NCBI GenBank assembly: GCA_021801345.1
Contig: JAJYYA010000023.1
Location: 1 to 42,468, forward strand
Direction of reading: 5' to 3'
Length of the DNA stretch: 42,468 bases
Origin: Nitrospirota bacterium
GTDB lineage: Bacteria; Nitrospirota; Leptospirillia; Leptospirillales; Leptospirillaceae
The notes below the pieces were generated by a model. It worked only from the letters and a program-made list of their open reading frames with translations, had not been told where the DNA came from and ran no database searches. This document shows, piece after piece, positions 1 through 7,963 of this stretch. A program made the position numbers and the translations under genes. Within the stretch, counting starts at the first letter, position 1. Each line of letters starts with the position of its first letter.

Positions 1-2051
1 ATCGTTAGCGCGCCGTTCATCGCAAGCTTCATGTTGCCCGTCCCCGAGGCCTCCGTGCCGGCGGTCGAGATCTGCTCGGAGAGGTCGGCCGCCGGGATGA
101 TGATCTCGGCGTTCGAGACGCTGTAGTTGGGGATAAAGACGACCTTCAGACGGCCGGCAACCCGATGGTCGTGGTTGACGATCTCGGCCACATCGTTTAT
201 CAGCTTGATGATGAGCTTTGCCGTGGCATATCCGGGCGCAGCCTTCCCGGAGAAGATGACCGTCCGGGGAACGACCTCTCCTTCGGGATTTTTGCAGATT
301 CTGGTGTAGGCGGTGACAACGTGCAGAACATTGAGGAGCTGGCGCTTGTACTCGTGGATTCTCTTGACCTGAACATCGAAGAGCGACTCCGCCCGGACCT
401 CGATGCCCACCCTCTCTCCTAAAAATCTGGCCAGACGCTCCTTGTTGGCGCGCTTGACCGCGGCAAACTCCCCACGGAAGGCCGGATCGTCGGCGAACGG
501 AACAAGGTCGGAAAGCCGGGAGAGATCCCGGATCCAGTCCGGCCCGATCCGTGAGGTAATGAGAGCCGAAAGCCCCGGATTCGCCTGCTTTATCCATCGC
601 CGGGGGGTCACACCGTTGGTCATGTTGACGATCTTGCCGGGAAAGATCCGGTCGAAGTCGGAAAAAATCGTCTCCTTCATGAGCTCGGTGTGGATCTTCG
701 CCACCCCGTTGACCTTGTGGCTCCCCACGATCGCCAGATGGGACATCCTCACCCGCTTGCCGCCCGGGGCATCGTCGATGATCGAGACCCGGCGAAGAAG
801 ATCGTTGTCCCCCGGCCAGGCGCGCATGACCTCCTTGAGAAAGCGGTGATTGATCTCGTAGATGATCTGCATATGCCGGGGAAGAGTCCGCTCCAAAAGC
901 TCGAGGGGCCATGTTTCGAGCGCCTCCGGCATCAGCGTATGATTGGTGTAGGCAAAGACGCCGGTGGTGATCCGCCAGGCCCTGTCCCAGTCGACAAGTC
1001 GGATGTCCACGAGGATCCGCATGAGCTCGGCGATGGCGATCGAGGGGTGGGTGTCGTTGAGCTGGATCGCGACCTTGTCGGGGAGCGCATCGCAGCTTGT
1101 GTGATGTTTGTCGAAGCGGTAGAGGATGTCCGCAAGGGAGGCGCAGACGAAGAAGTACTGCTGTTTCAGGCGGAGCTCCCGCCCCATCGAGGTGGAGTCG
1201 TCCGGATAGAGGACCTTGGAGATGTTCTCCGACTGGTTCTTGCTCTCCACCGCCTTGATATAGTTGCCCTCGTTGAAGTAGGTCAGGTCGAACTCGTGGG
1301 AGCTCTTCGCAGACCAAAGACGCATGTTGTTGACCGTCTCCACCCCGTATCCGGGGATAGGGGTATCGTAGGCCATGGCCATCAGGTCTTCCGTGTCGAC
1401 CCAGTGATATCGGACGACGCCCTTTTCGTCGGCGTACTCGACCACCCTCCCGTAAAACTTGACCGGATAGAGGACCTCCTGCCGGGGAAACTCCCAGGGA
1501 TTTCCGTAGCGGAGCCAGTTGTCGGGGCTTTCGACCTGCCAGCCATTCTCGATGCGCTGGTAGAACATTCCATACTCGTAGCGGATGCCGTAGCCATAGC
1601 CCGGGATGCCAAGCGTCGCCATCGAGTCGAGAAAGCACGCGGCAAGACGCCCAAGCCCCCCGTTGCCGAGACCGGCGTCGGGCTCGCTGTCGAAGACCAC
1701 ATCCGGGTCGATCCCCATATCGGCCAAACTTTTTTTCACATCCGGAAGGATCCCCTGATTGTCGAGGCTGTTCGAAAGGGCGCGACCCATCAGAAACTCC
1801 AGAGAAAAGTAGTACACCCTCTTCACGTCCTTGTCGTAGTACCTGCGCATGGTCTCCATCAGCCGGCAGACCATCCGGTCCCGGGAGAGGTGTGCGATGC
1901 TGAGGAAAAGATCGTGGTCGGTCGCCGTCAGGGGATCCTTGCCGGCGGAGAAGGTCAGGTGGTCGGCGATAGACTGGGGAATCGTCTCCTTATTCGTGTC
2001 GACTTCGACGGGGGGAATCGAAAGCTCCCGGGGGCTGTCCTGACGGTCCAT
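1..2051 (-). CDS. glgP: Glycogen/starch phosphorylase, C-terminus cut by window edge
   Basis: Cytosolic PLP enzyme that releases glucose-1-phosphate from glycogen or maltodextrin. Reading the minus strand from ATG 2051 gives 683 codons with no stop; the family is about 820-840 residues, so roughly the last 150 lie outside. Visible family motifs include an N-terminal YYFSLEFLMGRAL, GLGNGGLGRLAACFLDS, the QLNDTHPSIAIAELMR segment, a NMTNGVTPRRW segment, and close to the edge ADLSEQISTAGTEASGTGN, which leads into the PLP-binding region. The start is supported by GGAGG about ten bases upstream. A candidate promoter lies about 85 bases upstream. No glycogen partner gene is visible here, so only storage-carbon breakdown can be inferred. 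Confidence 0.95.
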   Translation of the reverse strand, partial: MDRQDSPRELSIPPVEVDTNKETIPQSIADHLTFSAGKDPLTATDHDLFLSIAHLSRDRMVCRLMETMRRYYDKDVKRVYYFSLEFLMGRALSNSLDNQGILPDVKKSLADMGIDPDVVFDSEPDAGLGNGGLGRLAACFLDSMATLGIPGYGYGIRYEYGMFYQRIENGWQVESPDNWLRYGNPWEFPRQEVLYPVKFYGRVVEYADEKGVVRYHWVDTEDLMAMAYDTPIPGYGVETVNNMRLWSAKSSHEFDLTYFNEGNYIKAVESKNQSENISKVLYPDDSTSMGRELRLKQQYFFVCASLADILYRFDKHHTSCDALPDKVAIQLNDTHPSIAIAELMRILVDIRLVDWDRAWRITTGVFAYTNHTLMPEALETWPLELLERTLPRHMQIIYEINHRFLKEVMRAWPGDNDLLRRVSIIDDAPGGKRVRMSHLAIVGSHKVNGVAKIHTELMKETIFSDFDRIFPGKIVNMTNGVTPRRWIKQANPGLSALITSRIGPDWIRDLSRLSDLVPFADDPAFRGEFAAVKRANKERLARFLGERVGIEVRAESLFDVQVKRIHEYKRQLLNVLHVVTAYTRICKNPEGEVVPRTVIFSGKAAPGYATAKLIIKLINDVAEIVNHDHRVAGRLKVVFIPNYSVSNAEIIIPAADLSEQISTAGTEASGTGNMKLAMNGALT

Positions 2052-2134
2052 GGGCACGGATCCTCCATGAGGGGGTGAGAGAGGGGGGCAAGGGGAACCA
2101 GACTTCGGCCGCGTCCTCTTTTGCAATCGCAGAC

Positions 2135-2163
2135 AGTGTATCCCCCGGGAGGAGGGAATGCAA
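2135..2163 (-). promoter_or_regulatory. Candidate sigma-70 promoter of glgP
   Basis: On the minus strand TTGCAT (2158-2163) is separated by 17 bases from TACACT (2135-2140), about 85 bases before the glgP ATG. Spacing is ideal; both boxes are partial matches. Read by eye only. Confidence 0.4.
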
Positions 2164-2406
2164 AGAGGAAGGGCGGAGGGAGAAGAAGGCTCCTCTCAAT
2201 CTCCCGCCAATAGATCACACCGTCTTCCTTCTGAAACCGTAACCGGCATCACTCTCACGGCCACCCCCGCCCCCCCCAAGGGGGAAGGGCGGCACCAAAG
2301 CGATCCCCGCTTATTTTCGGCATCGAAGGGGAGAAGCCCATTGGCGACTCCCCGAAGATCGGAGAGACGCGCCCATCGATCCGCAGTGCTCCGCCCCTCC
2401 TACCCA

Positions 2407-2446
2407 GTAAAAAAACCTGTAAAAAAACCGATCGTTTGTAAAAAAA
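2407..2446. repeat. Three direct repeats GTAAAAAAA
   Basis: The 9-mer GTAAAAAAA occurs at 2407, 2419 and 2438, spaced 12 and 19 bases, in otherwise GC-rich DNA. CCGAT (2428-2432) and ATCGG (2446-2450) flank the last copy as a short inverted pair. Phased A-tracts of this kind can bend DNA or mark an operator. They lie about 220 bases upstream of the sigma-54 core, a usual distance for an enhancer or a bend, but the link is inferred. Confidence 0.5.
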
Positions 2447-2666
2447 TCGGACACCTTATTGGGTTCTTATCCCTTGATCCCGAAGGACCAGGCCTTGGCA
2501 AAAGACCTCCAGCGAGGCTCTCTTTCGACCGGGGACCGACAACCTCACCGATCGGCGGTCGTCTCTCGAGGAGGTTGGCAACCACGGTCAGAGAGAAGCG
2601 CCGCCTGGCCAGACAAATCGGAATCGATCTTTTCGCCGGGGGAGGAGAAAAAACTTTCCCCCGGCA

Positions 2667-2683
2667 TTGGCACAACAATTGCT
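2667..2683 (+). promoter_or_regulatory. Sigma-54 (RpoN) -24/-12 promoter
   Basis: TTGGCACAACAATTGCT fits the RpoN consensus TTGGCAC-N5-TTGCW. GG (2669-2670) and GC (2681-2682) are exactly ten bases apart, as required. Transcription would start near 2694, about 146 bases before the 119-residue orphan gene, the only plausible downstream target. An enhancer-binding activator site is not identifiable by eye. Confidence 0.75.
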
Positions 2684-2839
2684 TTGATACCGGGAAGAAC
2701 CATAGAAGATCCAGCGTTAAAATGAGGGGCGCGCTGAAAACACACCCTAAGGGGGATCCTTCGCACGAGTTGCGGGGAAGGATCGCTCGGTCGCTGGAGT
2801 CTGTCGCAGCCGGAAATGACACAAGGGGAGATCGCCGCT

Positions 2840-3199
2840 ATGGAAACGAAAACACGCAAGGAAAAGATTTTGCACCGATCCAGAATCGAGGGCCTAAGGG
2901 CGCCGGTGGACTCGGTTCCCGATTTTTCGGAGGGGAATCTTCAGTTCTGGAAGACGCGTTTGCTGACCTACTTCGGGTGTGCTGCGGACAACATCTCCTC
3001 CGAGATGAAGGCCGACAAGGAGATGCGGGGGGAGATCCTCGCCGCCATGAAGGAGGGGTTTAAAGAGCTCATCCTCAGCCAGCCGTATGTCGACGAGCCG
3101 TTCAGCCCCAGGGAATCGGCCCCGCGGACGGAAACGCTCCGGATCATGGAGGAGGTCTTTGCCGAACTTCCCCACAATCCTCATCACTGCTCCACCTAA
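2840..3199 (+). CDS. Hypothetical protein, probable RpoN target
   Basis: I do not recognise this 119-residue protein. ATG 2840 is chosen over ATG 2816 because AAGGGGAG lies nine bases upstream of it and nothing similar precedes the earlier codon. The product is soluble and charged, has no signal peptide or membrane segment, and looks mostly helical (the WKTRLLTYFGCAAD and MRGEILAAMKEGFKELIL segments). It is the only plus-strand gene between glgP and the Sel1 gene and ends 29 bases from the convergent Sel1 stop. The sigma-54 core promoter upstream is the main functional hint: expression probably depends on an enhancer-binding activator. Confidence 0.7.
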   Translation: METKTRKEKILHRSRIEGLRAPVDSVPDFSEGNLQFWKTRLLTYFGCAADNISSEMKADKEMRGEILAAMKEGFKELILSQPYVDEPFSPRESAPRTETLRIMEEVFAELPHNPHHCST

Positions 3200-3228
3200 G
3201 AGCGCTTCCTCCTTCAGAGGGTGACCTC

Positions 3229-4098
3229 TCAGGGCGCCAGTCGAAAGCGCGACCAGCCCGGGCGGTAGCGCACGAGGAACTCCCCCGCTTCCCGGTCGAG
3301 CCGCTTTCGGATCGTCGGAGGTAGCCTCCGGGAGAGTGCGGCATAACGGGCGGCGGCGGAAGGCAGGGTCGCTTTGGCAAGGGCGTCCCAGAAGTAAGCC
3401 TTCTCGAGGCTTTTCGGACCGCCCAGCCCCCGCTCCCAGAGGACGCCCAGCCGGGAAAACGCGTCGGGATTGCCGGAGTCTTTCGCCGCCCGATCGTACC
3501 AGTAGCGGGCCCGGATAAGATTTTTCCTGACCCCTTCCCCCCGTTCGTACCGCAGCCCCAGAAGATCCTGGGACTCTCCGTATCCGTGTCGGGCCGCCCT
3601 CAGATACCAGCGGAGGGCGCGGGCGTCGTTCTTTTTCACCCCTACCCCTCCGGCATAACGGTCTCCCAGCGCGTCCTCGGCCGGGGGATATCCTCCGTGT
3701 GCCGAGCGTCTGAGCCAGAAAACGGCCCTCCGGTCGTCCTGGGGGACGCCCCGACCGATCTCGTAGCGTTGGGAGAGGATCATCATGGCCGAAAGACTCC
3801 CCATGCCGGCAGCCTGCCGGTAAAGCGCGATCGCGCGGGGAAGATCCCGGGGCGTCTTGTGCGCGCCAAAGTCGAAGCGGAGAGCCTCCCGGACCAGCCG
3901 ATCGGGATCGGCCTTGGAAGAGGTCGACCCTCCCTCGTATATTCTCTCCGGCGGCGTCTGAGAGAAGGCCAACAGAGGAAAGAGAAGGAGTCCCAAGCCA
4001 GCATAAAGGAACGACCTGCCCACTCGCCCATCCCCCCGACAAAGGGGGCGAGCCGGGAGCTCGCAAAATATTTTTCCCGAATCTTTCTTGACAAGCAT
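3229..4098 (-). CDS. Exported Sel1-repeat (SLR) protein
   Basis: This 289-residue protein has a basic N-terminus, a hydrophobic segment at about residues 30-44 ending LLAFSQ, then at least four Sel1-like helical repeats (A-x-x-x-L-G-x-x-Y-x-x-G-x-G-V pattern; examples ILSQRYEIGRGVPQD and LLGLRYERGEGVRKN). Such repeats are alpha-alpha solenoids that hold protein complexes together, often in the envelope. ATG 4098 is preferred to ATG 4119 because AAGGGGG lies five bases before it. The hydrophobic segment would make it periplasmic or anchored in the inner membrane. Its specific partner cannot be told from the sequence. Its start region overlaps a divergent plus-strand promoter. Confidence 0.85.
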   Translation of the reverse strand: MLVKKDSGKIFCELPARPLCRGDGRVGRSFLYAGLGLLLFPLLAFSQTPPERIYEGGSTSSKADPDRLVREALRFDFGAHKTPRDLPRAIALYRQAAGMGSLSAMMILSQRYEIGRGVPQDDRRAVFWLRRSAHGGYPPAEDALGDRYAGGVGVKKNDARALRWYLRAARHGYGESQDLLGLRYERGEGVRKNLIRARYWYDRAAKDSGNPDAFSRLGVLWERGLGGPKSLEKAYFWDALAKATLPSAAARYAALSRRLPPTIRKRLDREAGEFLVRYRPGWSRFRLAP

Positions 4099-4115
4099 GA
4101 AATCCCCCTTATACT
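4088..4115 (+). promoter_or_regulatory. Strong plus-strand sigma-70 promoter into an apparently empty gap
   Basis: TTGACA (4088-4093), a 16-base spacer and TATACT (4110-4115) match 11 of 12 consensus bases. Transcription would start near 4122 and run into the 4120-4470 region, away from the Sel1 gene whose first codons the promoter overlaps. Confidence 0.6.
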
Positions 4116-4148
4116 TCATTCACATCTTTGGAGAATAAGGACTCAGAA

Positions 4149-4232
4149 GTGCCCCTTTCGCCCGGGAGACTATCCGGCCCAGACACAGGACGCCGGAAGC
4201 CCCTGTCGGAACGGGGAGAGCTCCTGAGATAA
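4149..4232 (+). CDS. Possible 27-residue leader peptide
   Basis: A short frame starts at GTG 4149, with AAGGA seven bases upstream, and ends at TAA 4232. Its stop codon falls in a perfect hairpin (GCTCCT at 4220-4225, loop GAGATA, AGGAGC at 4232-4237). The peptide is rich in Pro, Arg, Leu and Ser and has no runs typical of amino-acid attenuators. Its position between a promoter and a downstream small gene would suit a leader peptide, but chance is a real alternative. Confidence 0.3.
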   Translation: MPLSPGRLSGPDTGRRKPLSERGELLR

Positions 4233-4320
4233 GGAGCGGGTCGGGAGGATCCGCCCCGCTTCCGCACAGGCTTCCCAACGCAGTGCCCCCAAAGAAGTGA
4301 CCTGAGAGAAGGAGTCGATA

Positions 4321-4446
4321 ATGACAGAGAGACTCGAGCACCCCGCGACAAAGGCGTCAAGAGTTCTCCGCATCCTTCGCCGGACCCTTCGGACGATCGG
4401 AGAGTTCCTCTCCGGACCCGGAGCCACGGGACGCCTCGCCCCCTGA
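4321..4446 (+). CDS. Putative 41-residue basic amphipathic small protein
   Basis: ATG 4321 is preceded by AAGGAG with a six-base spacer, and the frame ends with TGA at 4444-4446. The middle (about residues 14-30, RVLRILRRTLRTIGEFL) is a basic amphipathic helix, followed by a Gly/Pro-rich tail. A terminator-like hairpin starts at the next base after the stop, and a near-consensus promoter lies about 205 bases upstream, so promoter, ribosome site, frame and terminator are arranged as a complete gene. Both neighbours (Sel1 and rlmB) are on the other strand, so it is not an operon by-product. I recognise no family. Membrane binding or nucleic-acid binding are both possible for such a peptide. Confidence 0.5.
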   Translation: MTERLEHPATKASRVLRILRRTLRTIGEFLSGPGATGRLAP

Positions 4447-4472
4447 TCAGACGGGGGCTTGCCCTCGTCTGA
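4447..4472 (+). terminator. Hairpin after the small ORF, probable intrinsic terminator
   Basis: TCAGACG (4447-4453) pairs with CGTCTGA (4466-4472), extended inward by a G-U pair and GGG/CCC to an 11-pair stem with a CUUG loop. A moderately T-rich tail (TTCCTGATTTCT) follows. On the minus strand the G-U pair becomes an A-C mismatch and the tail is G-rich, so the element favours plus-strand RNA. Confidence 0.55.
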
Positions 4473-4570
4473 TTCCTGATTTCTCCCGGAAACCTCCGAC
4501 ATCCCCGAGGCACGCCTCTTGCGACCACGGGCGAGCGGTTCCTCCGCGCCCCGGCCAGTGTCGTCCGGAA

Positions 4571-5338
4571 CTACCCTTCCTGCGGGATCTGCCGATAGAG
4601 GAAGATCCCCGCGGCAACGGAGAGGTTCAGGCTCTGGACCTTGCCGCGCATGGGAAGCCGGAACCTCCAGTCGGAGAGATCGAGAACCGGCCTGGTGACC
4701 CCCTTCTCCTCCGCCCCGACGACCAAGACGATGGGAGCCGGCAGGACTCCCTCCGGGAGGGGCTCCCCTTCGAGGTCGAGCGCCACCACGGCATACCCCT
4801 CCCGCTTGAGCTGGCGAAGGCTTGCCGACAGGTTGCCCACCCGCACGAGGGGAAGGGTAAAAAGGGCGCCGGCCGAGGTCTTGGCCGCCGTCTGGGAAAG
4901 CGGGGCGACCCGGCGTTTCGGGAGAAGAACCCCCGCCACGCCGGCGGCATCGCAGGTCCGGAGAAGCGCCCCAAGATTTCGGGGATCGGAAACCCCGTCC
5001 ACGGCCACAAGGGGAGAGGGCAGAAAGGGCCCCGGTCCGGATGTCGTCGAGCGACCCGAAGGAGCCGAGCTGGCGTCAAGAAAGTCTTCGAGGGAGGGGT
5101 AGGTCCAGACGGCCTGGATCCGGGCAATGACGCCCTGGTGGCCCGGGCCTCCGGGAGCGCCGGGAGTCGATGAGTCGCGGAGGAAGAGCCGGTCGATCGC
5201 GGGGGAAGGAAGGAAGTCGAGGGGGATCCCGCGGGAGCGGGCCAACCGGATGATCTCCCGCCGGCGGGAGTCGTGGTGGTGGTCGTCGCGCAGGTAGAGA
5301 TGGACGATGCTGTCGGGCCGACTGGCAAGGATCTCCAT
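4571..5338 (-). CDS. rlmB: TrmH/RlmB-family (SpoU) RNA 2'-O-methyltransferase
   Basis: AdoMet-dependent enzyme of the knotted SPOUT class; the closest role is 2'-O-methylation of a guanosine in 23S rRNA. Motif 1 (VDGVSDPRNLGALLRTCDAAG), motif 2 (VLVVGAEEKG) and motif 3 (LPMRGKVQSLNLSVAAGI) are all visible in the C-terminal half, preceded by a variable substrate-binding domain with a His-rich loop. From ATG 5338 it has 255 residues, but the in-frame codons just upstream encode GGIHPV, the conserved N-terminal motif of the family, so the true start is probably upstream. The only candidate before the cysS stop is CTG 5380, which overlaps the cysS TGA and would give 269 residues. It is co-transcribed with cysS. 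Confidence 0.88.
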   Translation of the reverse strand: MEILASRPDSIVHLYLRDDHHHDSRRREIIRLARSRGIPLDFLPSPAIDRLFLRDSSTPGAPGGPGHQGVIARIQAVWTYPSLEDFLDASSAPSGRSTTSGPGPFLPSPLVAVDGVSDPRNLGALLRTCDAAGVAGVLLPKRRVAPLSQTAAKTSAGALFTLPLVRVGNLSASLRQLKREGYAVVALDLEGEPLPEGVLPAPIVLVVGAEEKGVTRPVLDLSDWRFRLPMRGKVQSLNLSVAAGIFLYRQIPQEG

Positions 5339-5376
5339 GACGGGATGGATCCCGCCGATGAGACCGCCGGACTCTG

Positions 5377-6840
5377 TCAGATCCTCCGAATCCGTGGGGA
5401 ACCTCCCGGCTGGTCTTCCAGCACTATGCCGGCCGCCCGGAGCTCGTCACGGAGGGCATCGGCCCGTTTGAAGTCCTTGGCCTTGCGGGCCTCCTCCCGA
5501 GAGAGGACCAGCCGCTCGATCTCCTCCGGCGTAAGCTCCGATCCCGCCTTCCCCCCATTTTCGCTTTTGTCGCCCCCGACCCAGAGCGATGCCGGAGTCG
5601 ACAGGATCCCGAGCGTCCGCTCGGCCAGGCGAAAGAGAGCCCGCACCTCGCGGGGATCGACGGGCGGATCCCCTGCCGTCGGGGAGGAGAGCCAAGGGTT
5701 GATGCGGCTTTTGGCCCCGTGCAAAACCGAAAGCGCCACCGGAGTGTCGAGATCGGAGGCCAGCGCCTCCATGAAGGACTGAAGAAGGGGTCCTTCACGA
5801 GGATCCGTCTCCTCCGGGAGGCTCAGAAGGCGTTCGAAGAGGAGGGCGCGGCACTGGTGAAGACCGTCGAGGGCATTCTTGGCGGCGGCGAGCCCTCCGT
5901 CCGTAAAGTCGACCGGACCCCGATAGTGGGTCCCCAGGAAGAAGTAGCGAAGCCATTCCCGGGTGACCGCCTCCGGGAAGGGAGAGTCCTCGAAGAAGGC
6001 GCGGATCCGGCGCGTGTTCCCCAGGCTCTTCGACATCTTCGTCTGGCTCGTGGTCACAAAGCCGTTGTGCATCCAGGTCCGGGCGAAGGTCTTTCCCGTG
6101 GCCGCCTCGCTCTGCGCCCGCTCGTTCTCGTGGTGGGGGAAGAGCAGATCCATGCCGCCGCCGTGGAGATCGAGGGTGGGGCCCAGGTAGTGGAGGCTCA
6201 TGGCGGAGCACTCGATATGCCATCCGGGACGTCCCGACCCGAAGGGGGCCGGATAGCAGGGCTCTCCGGGCTTGGCCCCCTTCCAGAGGACAAAGTCGAG
6301 GGGATCCTCCTTGGCTTCGCCCGGTTCGATCCGGGCCCCGGAGCGAAGCTCCCCCAGCACCTGGTGGGAAAGAGCCCCGTACCCGTCGAAGCTCCGGACC
6401 CGAAAGTAGACATCCCCGCCGGCGCGGTAGGCGGCGCCGAGTTGAAGAAGCCGGTCGATGAGCGCGATCATCGAGGAGAGAAATTCCGTGGCCCGGGGTT
6501 CGTGAAGGGGGGGAAGAATCCCGAGCCGCGCCATGTCCCGGGAGAAGGAGTCGATGTAGGTTCGGGTGATCTCCTCGATGGGGACCCCGGCCTCGGCGGC
6601 CTTGCGAATGATCTTGTCGTCGATGTCGGTGATGTTCCGCACGTAGCGGACCGTAAGTCCCGTCTCGAGAAAGAGGCGGTGGAGGGTGTCGAAGACCATC
6701 TGGCTTCTCGCATGGCCCAGATGGCAGTCGTCGTAAACCGTCACCCCGCAGACGTACATCTTGACCACCCCCTCCTCCTGGGGACGAAAAGGCTCAGACT
6801 GTCGGGAGAGGGAGTTGTAGAGGGAGATCGTCACGGCCAT
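5377..6840 (-). CDS. cysS: Cysteinyl-tRNA synthetase
   Basis: Class I aminoacyl-tRNA synthetase of 487 residues that charges tRNA-Cys in the cytosol. The HIGH-type motif (CHLGHAR, about residue 35), the preceding YVCGVTVYD with the first zinc-ligand Cys, GWHIECSAMS with the second Cys, the HHENERAQSEA ligands and the KMSKSLGN loop are all present. The C-terminal helical anticodon-binding domain ends in an LRDELRAAGIVLED segment. The ATG 6840 start has GAGAGG eight bases upstream. It lies ten bases after the surE stop and overlaps or abuts rlmB, so surE-cysS-rlmB is one transcript. Confidence 0.97.
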   Translation of the reverse strand: MAVTISLYNSLSRQSEPFRPQEEGVVKMYVCGVTVYDDCHLGHARSQMVFDTLHRLFLETGLTVRYVRNITDIDDKIIRKAAEAGVPIEEITRTYIDSFSRDMARLGILPPLHEPRATEFLSSMIALIDRLLQLGAAYRAGGDVYFRVRSFDGYGALSHQVLGELRSGARIEPGEAKEDPLDFVLWKGAKPGEPCYPAPFGSGRPGWHIECSAMSLHYLGPTLDLHGGGMDLLFPHHENERAQSEAATGKTFARTWMHNGFVTTSQTKMSKSLGNTRRIRAFFEDSPFPEAVTREWLRYFFLGTHYRGPVDFTDGGLAAAKNALDGLHQCRALLFERLLSLPEETDPREGPLLQSFMEALASDLDTPVALSVLHGAKSRINPWLSSPTAGDPPVDPREVRALFRLAERTLGILSTPASLWVGGDKSENGGKAGSELTPEEIERLVLSREEARKAKDFKRADALRDELRAAGIVLEDQPGGSPRIRRI

Positions 6841-6850
6841 CGGGAACCTC

Positions 6851-7669
6851 TCACGAAAAGGAGGGGGGAGCGGCCGTCCGCACCGCCCCCCGGGAGACTC
6901 CCTCCCAGCCGCGAAAGCGGGCGAGGGAGGGGTAGTGGGTCAGGTCGAGATGCAGGGGCGTCACCGAGACATAGCCGTGATCCACGGCGTGAAGATCGGA
7001 CTCGGGATCCGGCTCGTAGTCTGTGGGAGAAAGACCAATCCAGTAGTAGGGACGACCTCGGGGATCGGACTTTTTGACGATGTTTCCGGTGTCGAAGATG
7101 CGCTTTCCGAGCCGGGTGATCCGGATCCCTTCGACACGGTCGACCGATCTTGAAGGAATGTTCACCGAGAAGGGCACGGAGGGCGGGGGAGACTCCTCGA
7201 TCATCCGGGTGGCAAGGATCCGGACAAAGTGGCGGGCGGTGTCGAAGGCAAGGGGGCTCTCGGCCTCATCGGGAAGGACGAGGGAGAAGGCCATGGAGGG
7301 CACTCCCAGAATTGAGCCCTCGAAGGCCGCCGAAACCGTCCCCGAATAGGTGACGTCGTCTGCCATGTTGGCCCCGTGGTTGATCCCCGAGAGCAAAATT
7401 GTCGGTCGGCGCGGAAGGACGGTAAAGATCGCGAGGTTCACGCAGTCTGTGGGGGTTCCCGAGACGGCAAAGTGCCGGGGGGAGCGCTCTGTGATCCGGA
7501 GAGGCTTGTGGAGGGTCAGCGCGTGGGAGGCGGCCGAGCGCTCGGTCTCCGGCGCCACCACATAGATCTCGCCCAGACCCTTTACCGCCTCTTCGAGGAC
7601 AGCGATCCCCCGGGAGCCGATCCCGTCGTCGTTGGACAGAAGGATCAGGGGAGAAGGATCGTGTGTCAT
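6851..7669 (-). CDS. surE: 5'/3'-nucleotidase SurE
   Basis: Metal-dependent nucleoside monophosphatase of 272 residues, in the stationary-phase survival family. The N-terminal LLSNDDGIGSRG carries the paired Asp metal ligands; SGTPTDCVNLA and LSGINHGANMADDVTYSGTV complete the active site. ATG 7669 is used because GGAG lies eight bases upstream and the family begins just before the NDDG motif; the frame stays open further upstream to 7810 without homology. In proteobacteria surE often pairs with pcm and sigma-S genes; here it leads a surE-cysS-rlmB transcript. Confidence 0.95.
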   Translation of the reverse strand: MTHDPSPLILLSNDDGIGSRGIAVLEEAVKGLGEIYVVAPETERSAASHALTLHKPLRITERSPRHFAVSGTPTDCVNLAIFTVLPRRPTILLSGINHGANMADDVTYSGTVSAAFEGSILGVPSMAFSLVLPDEAESPLAFDTARHFVRILATRMIEESPPPSVPFSVNIPSRSVDRVEGIRITRLGKRIFDTGNIVKKSDPRGRPYYWIGLSPTDYEPDPESDLHAVDHGYVSVTPLHLDLTHYPSLARFRGWEGVSRGAVRTAAPPSFS

Positions 7670-7963
7670 CGCGACGGCTCCGGTAGGGGTATGGGGGAGA
7701 GGATCCACGGTTTTCGTCCGGAAAAATCGAAGGAGAAAGGCTCCAGCGTCCAAGGGGCCCGCACGTAAAGATGTCGGAATGTCTGCGGAGTGAGAAAAAA
7801 GGAGGGACAAGAGAGGGAATTCACGAAAGGTGTCCTTCCTCGAGGGAATCTATCCGGACACGAACGAACGCTCTCCGACAATGCCGGCAGCCGAGAGGAG
7901 CACGTGCCGCAAGGAGGGACGATCGGGCCGGGGAGGCCAGGTCGCAAGAACAGAAAAAGAAAA

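Larger units (their letters stand above)
2052..2839. other. Gene-free stretch with regulatory signals
   Basis: Open frames here are uninterrupted only because the DNA is GC-rich; none has a convincing ribosome site or a recognisable protein. The stretch holds the glgP promoter candidate at its left, three GTAAAAAAA repeats near 2407-2446 and a sigma-54 promoter at 2667-2683. Confidence 0.6.

Noticed and set aside
690-2078. 462-codon plus-strand frame
   Set aside because: It is the antisense shadow of glgP, whose family motifs are clear on the minus strand.
2158-3063. 301-codon plus-strand frame
   Set aside because: No ribosome site or homology, overlaps the better-supported orphan gene in another frame, and has low-complexity Arg/Gly composition.
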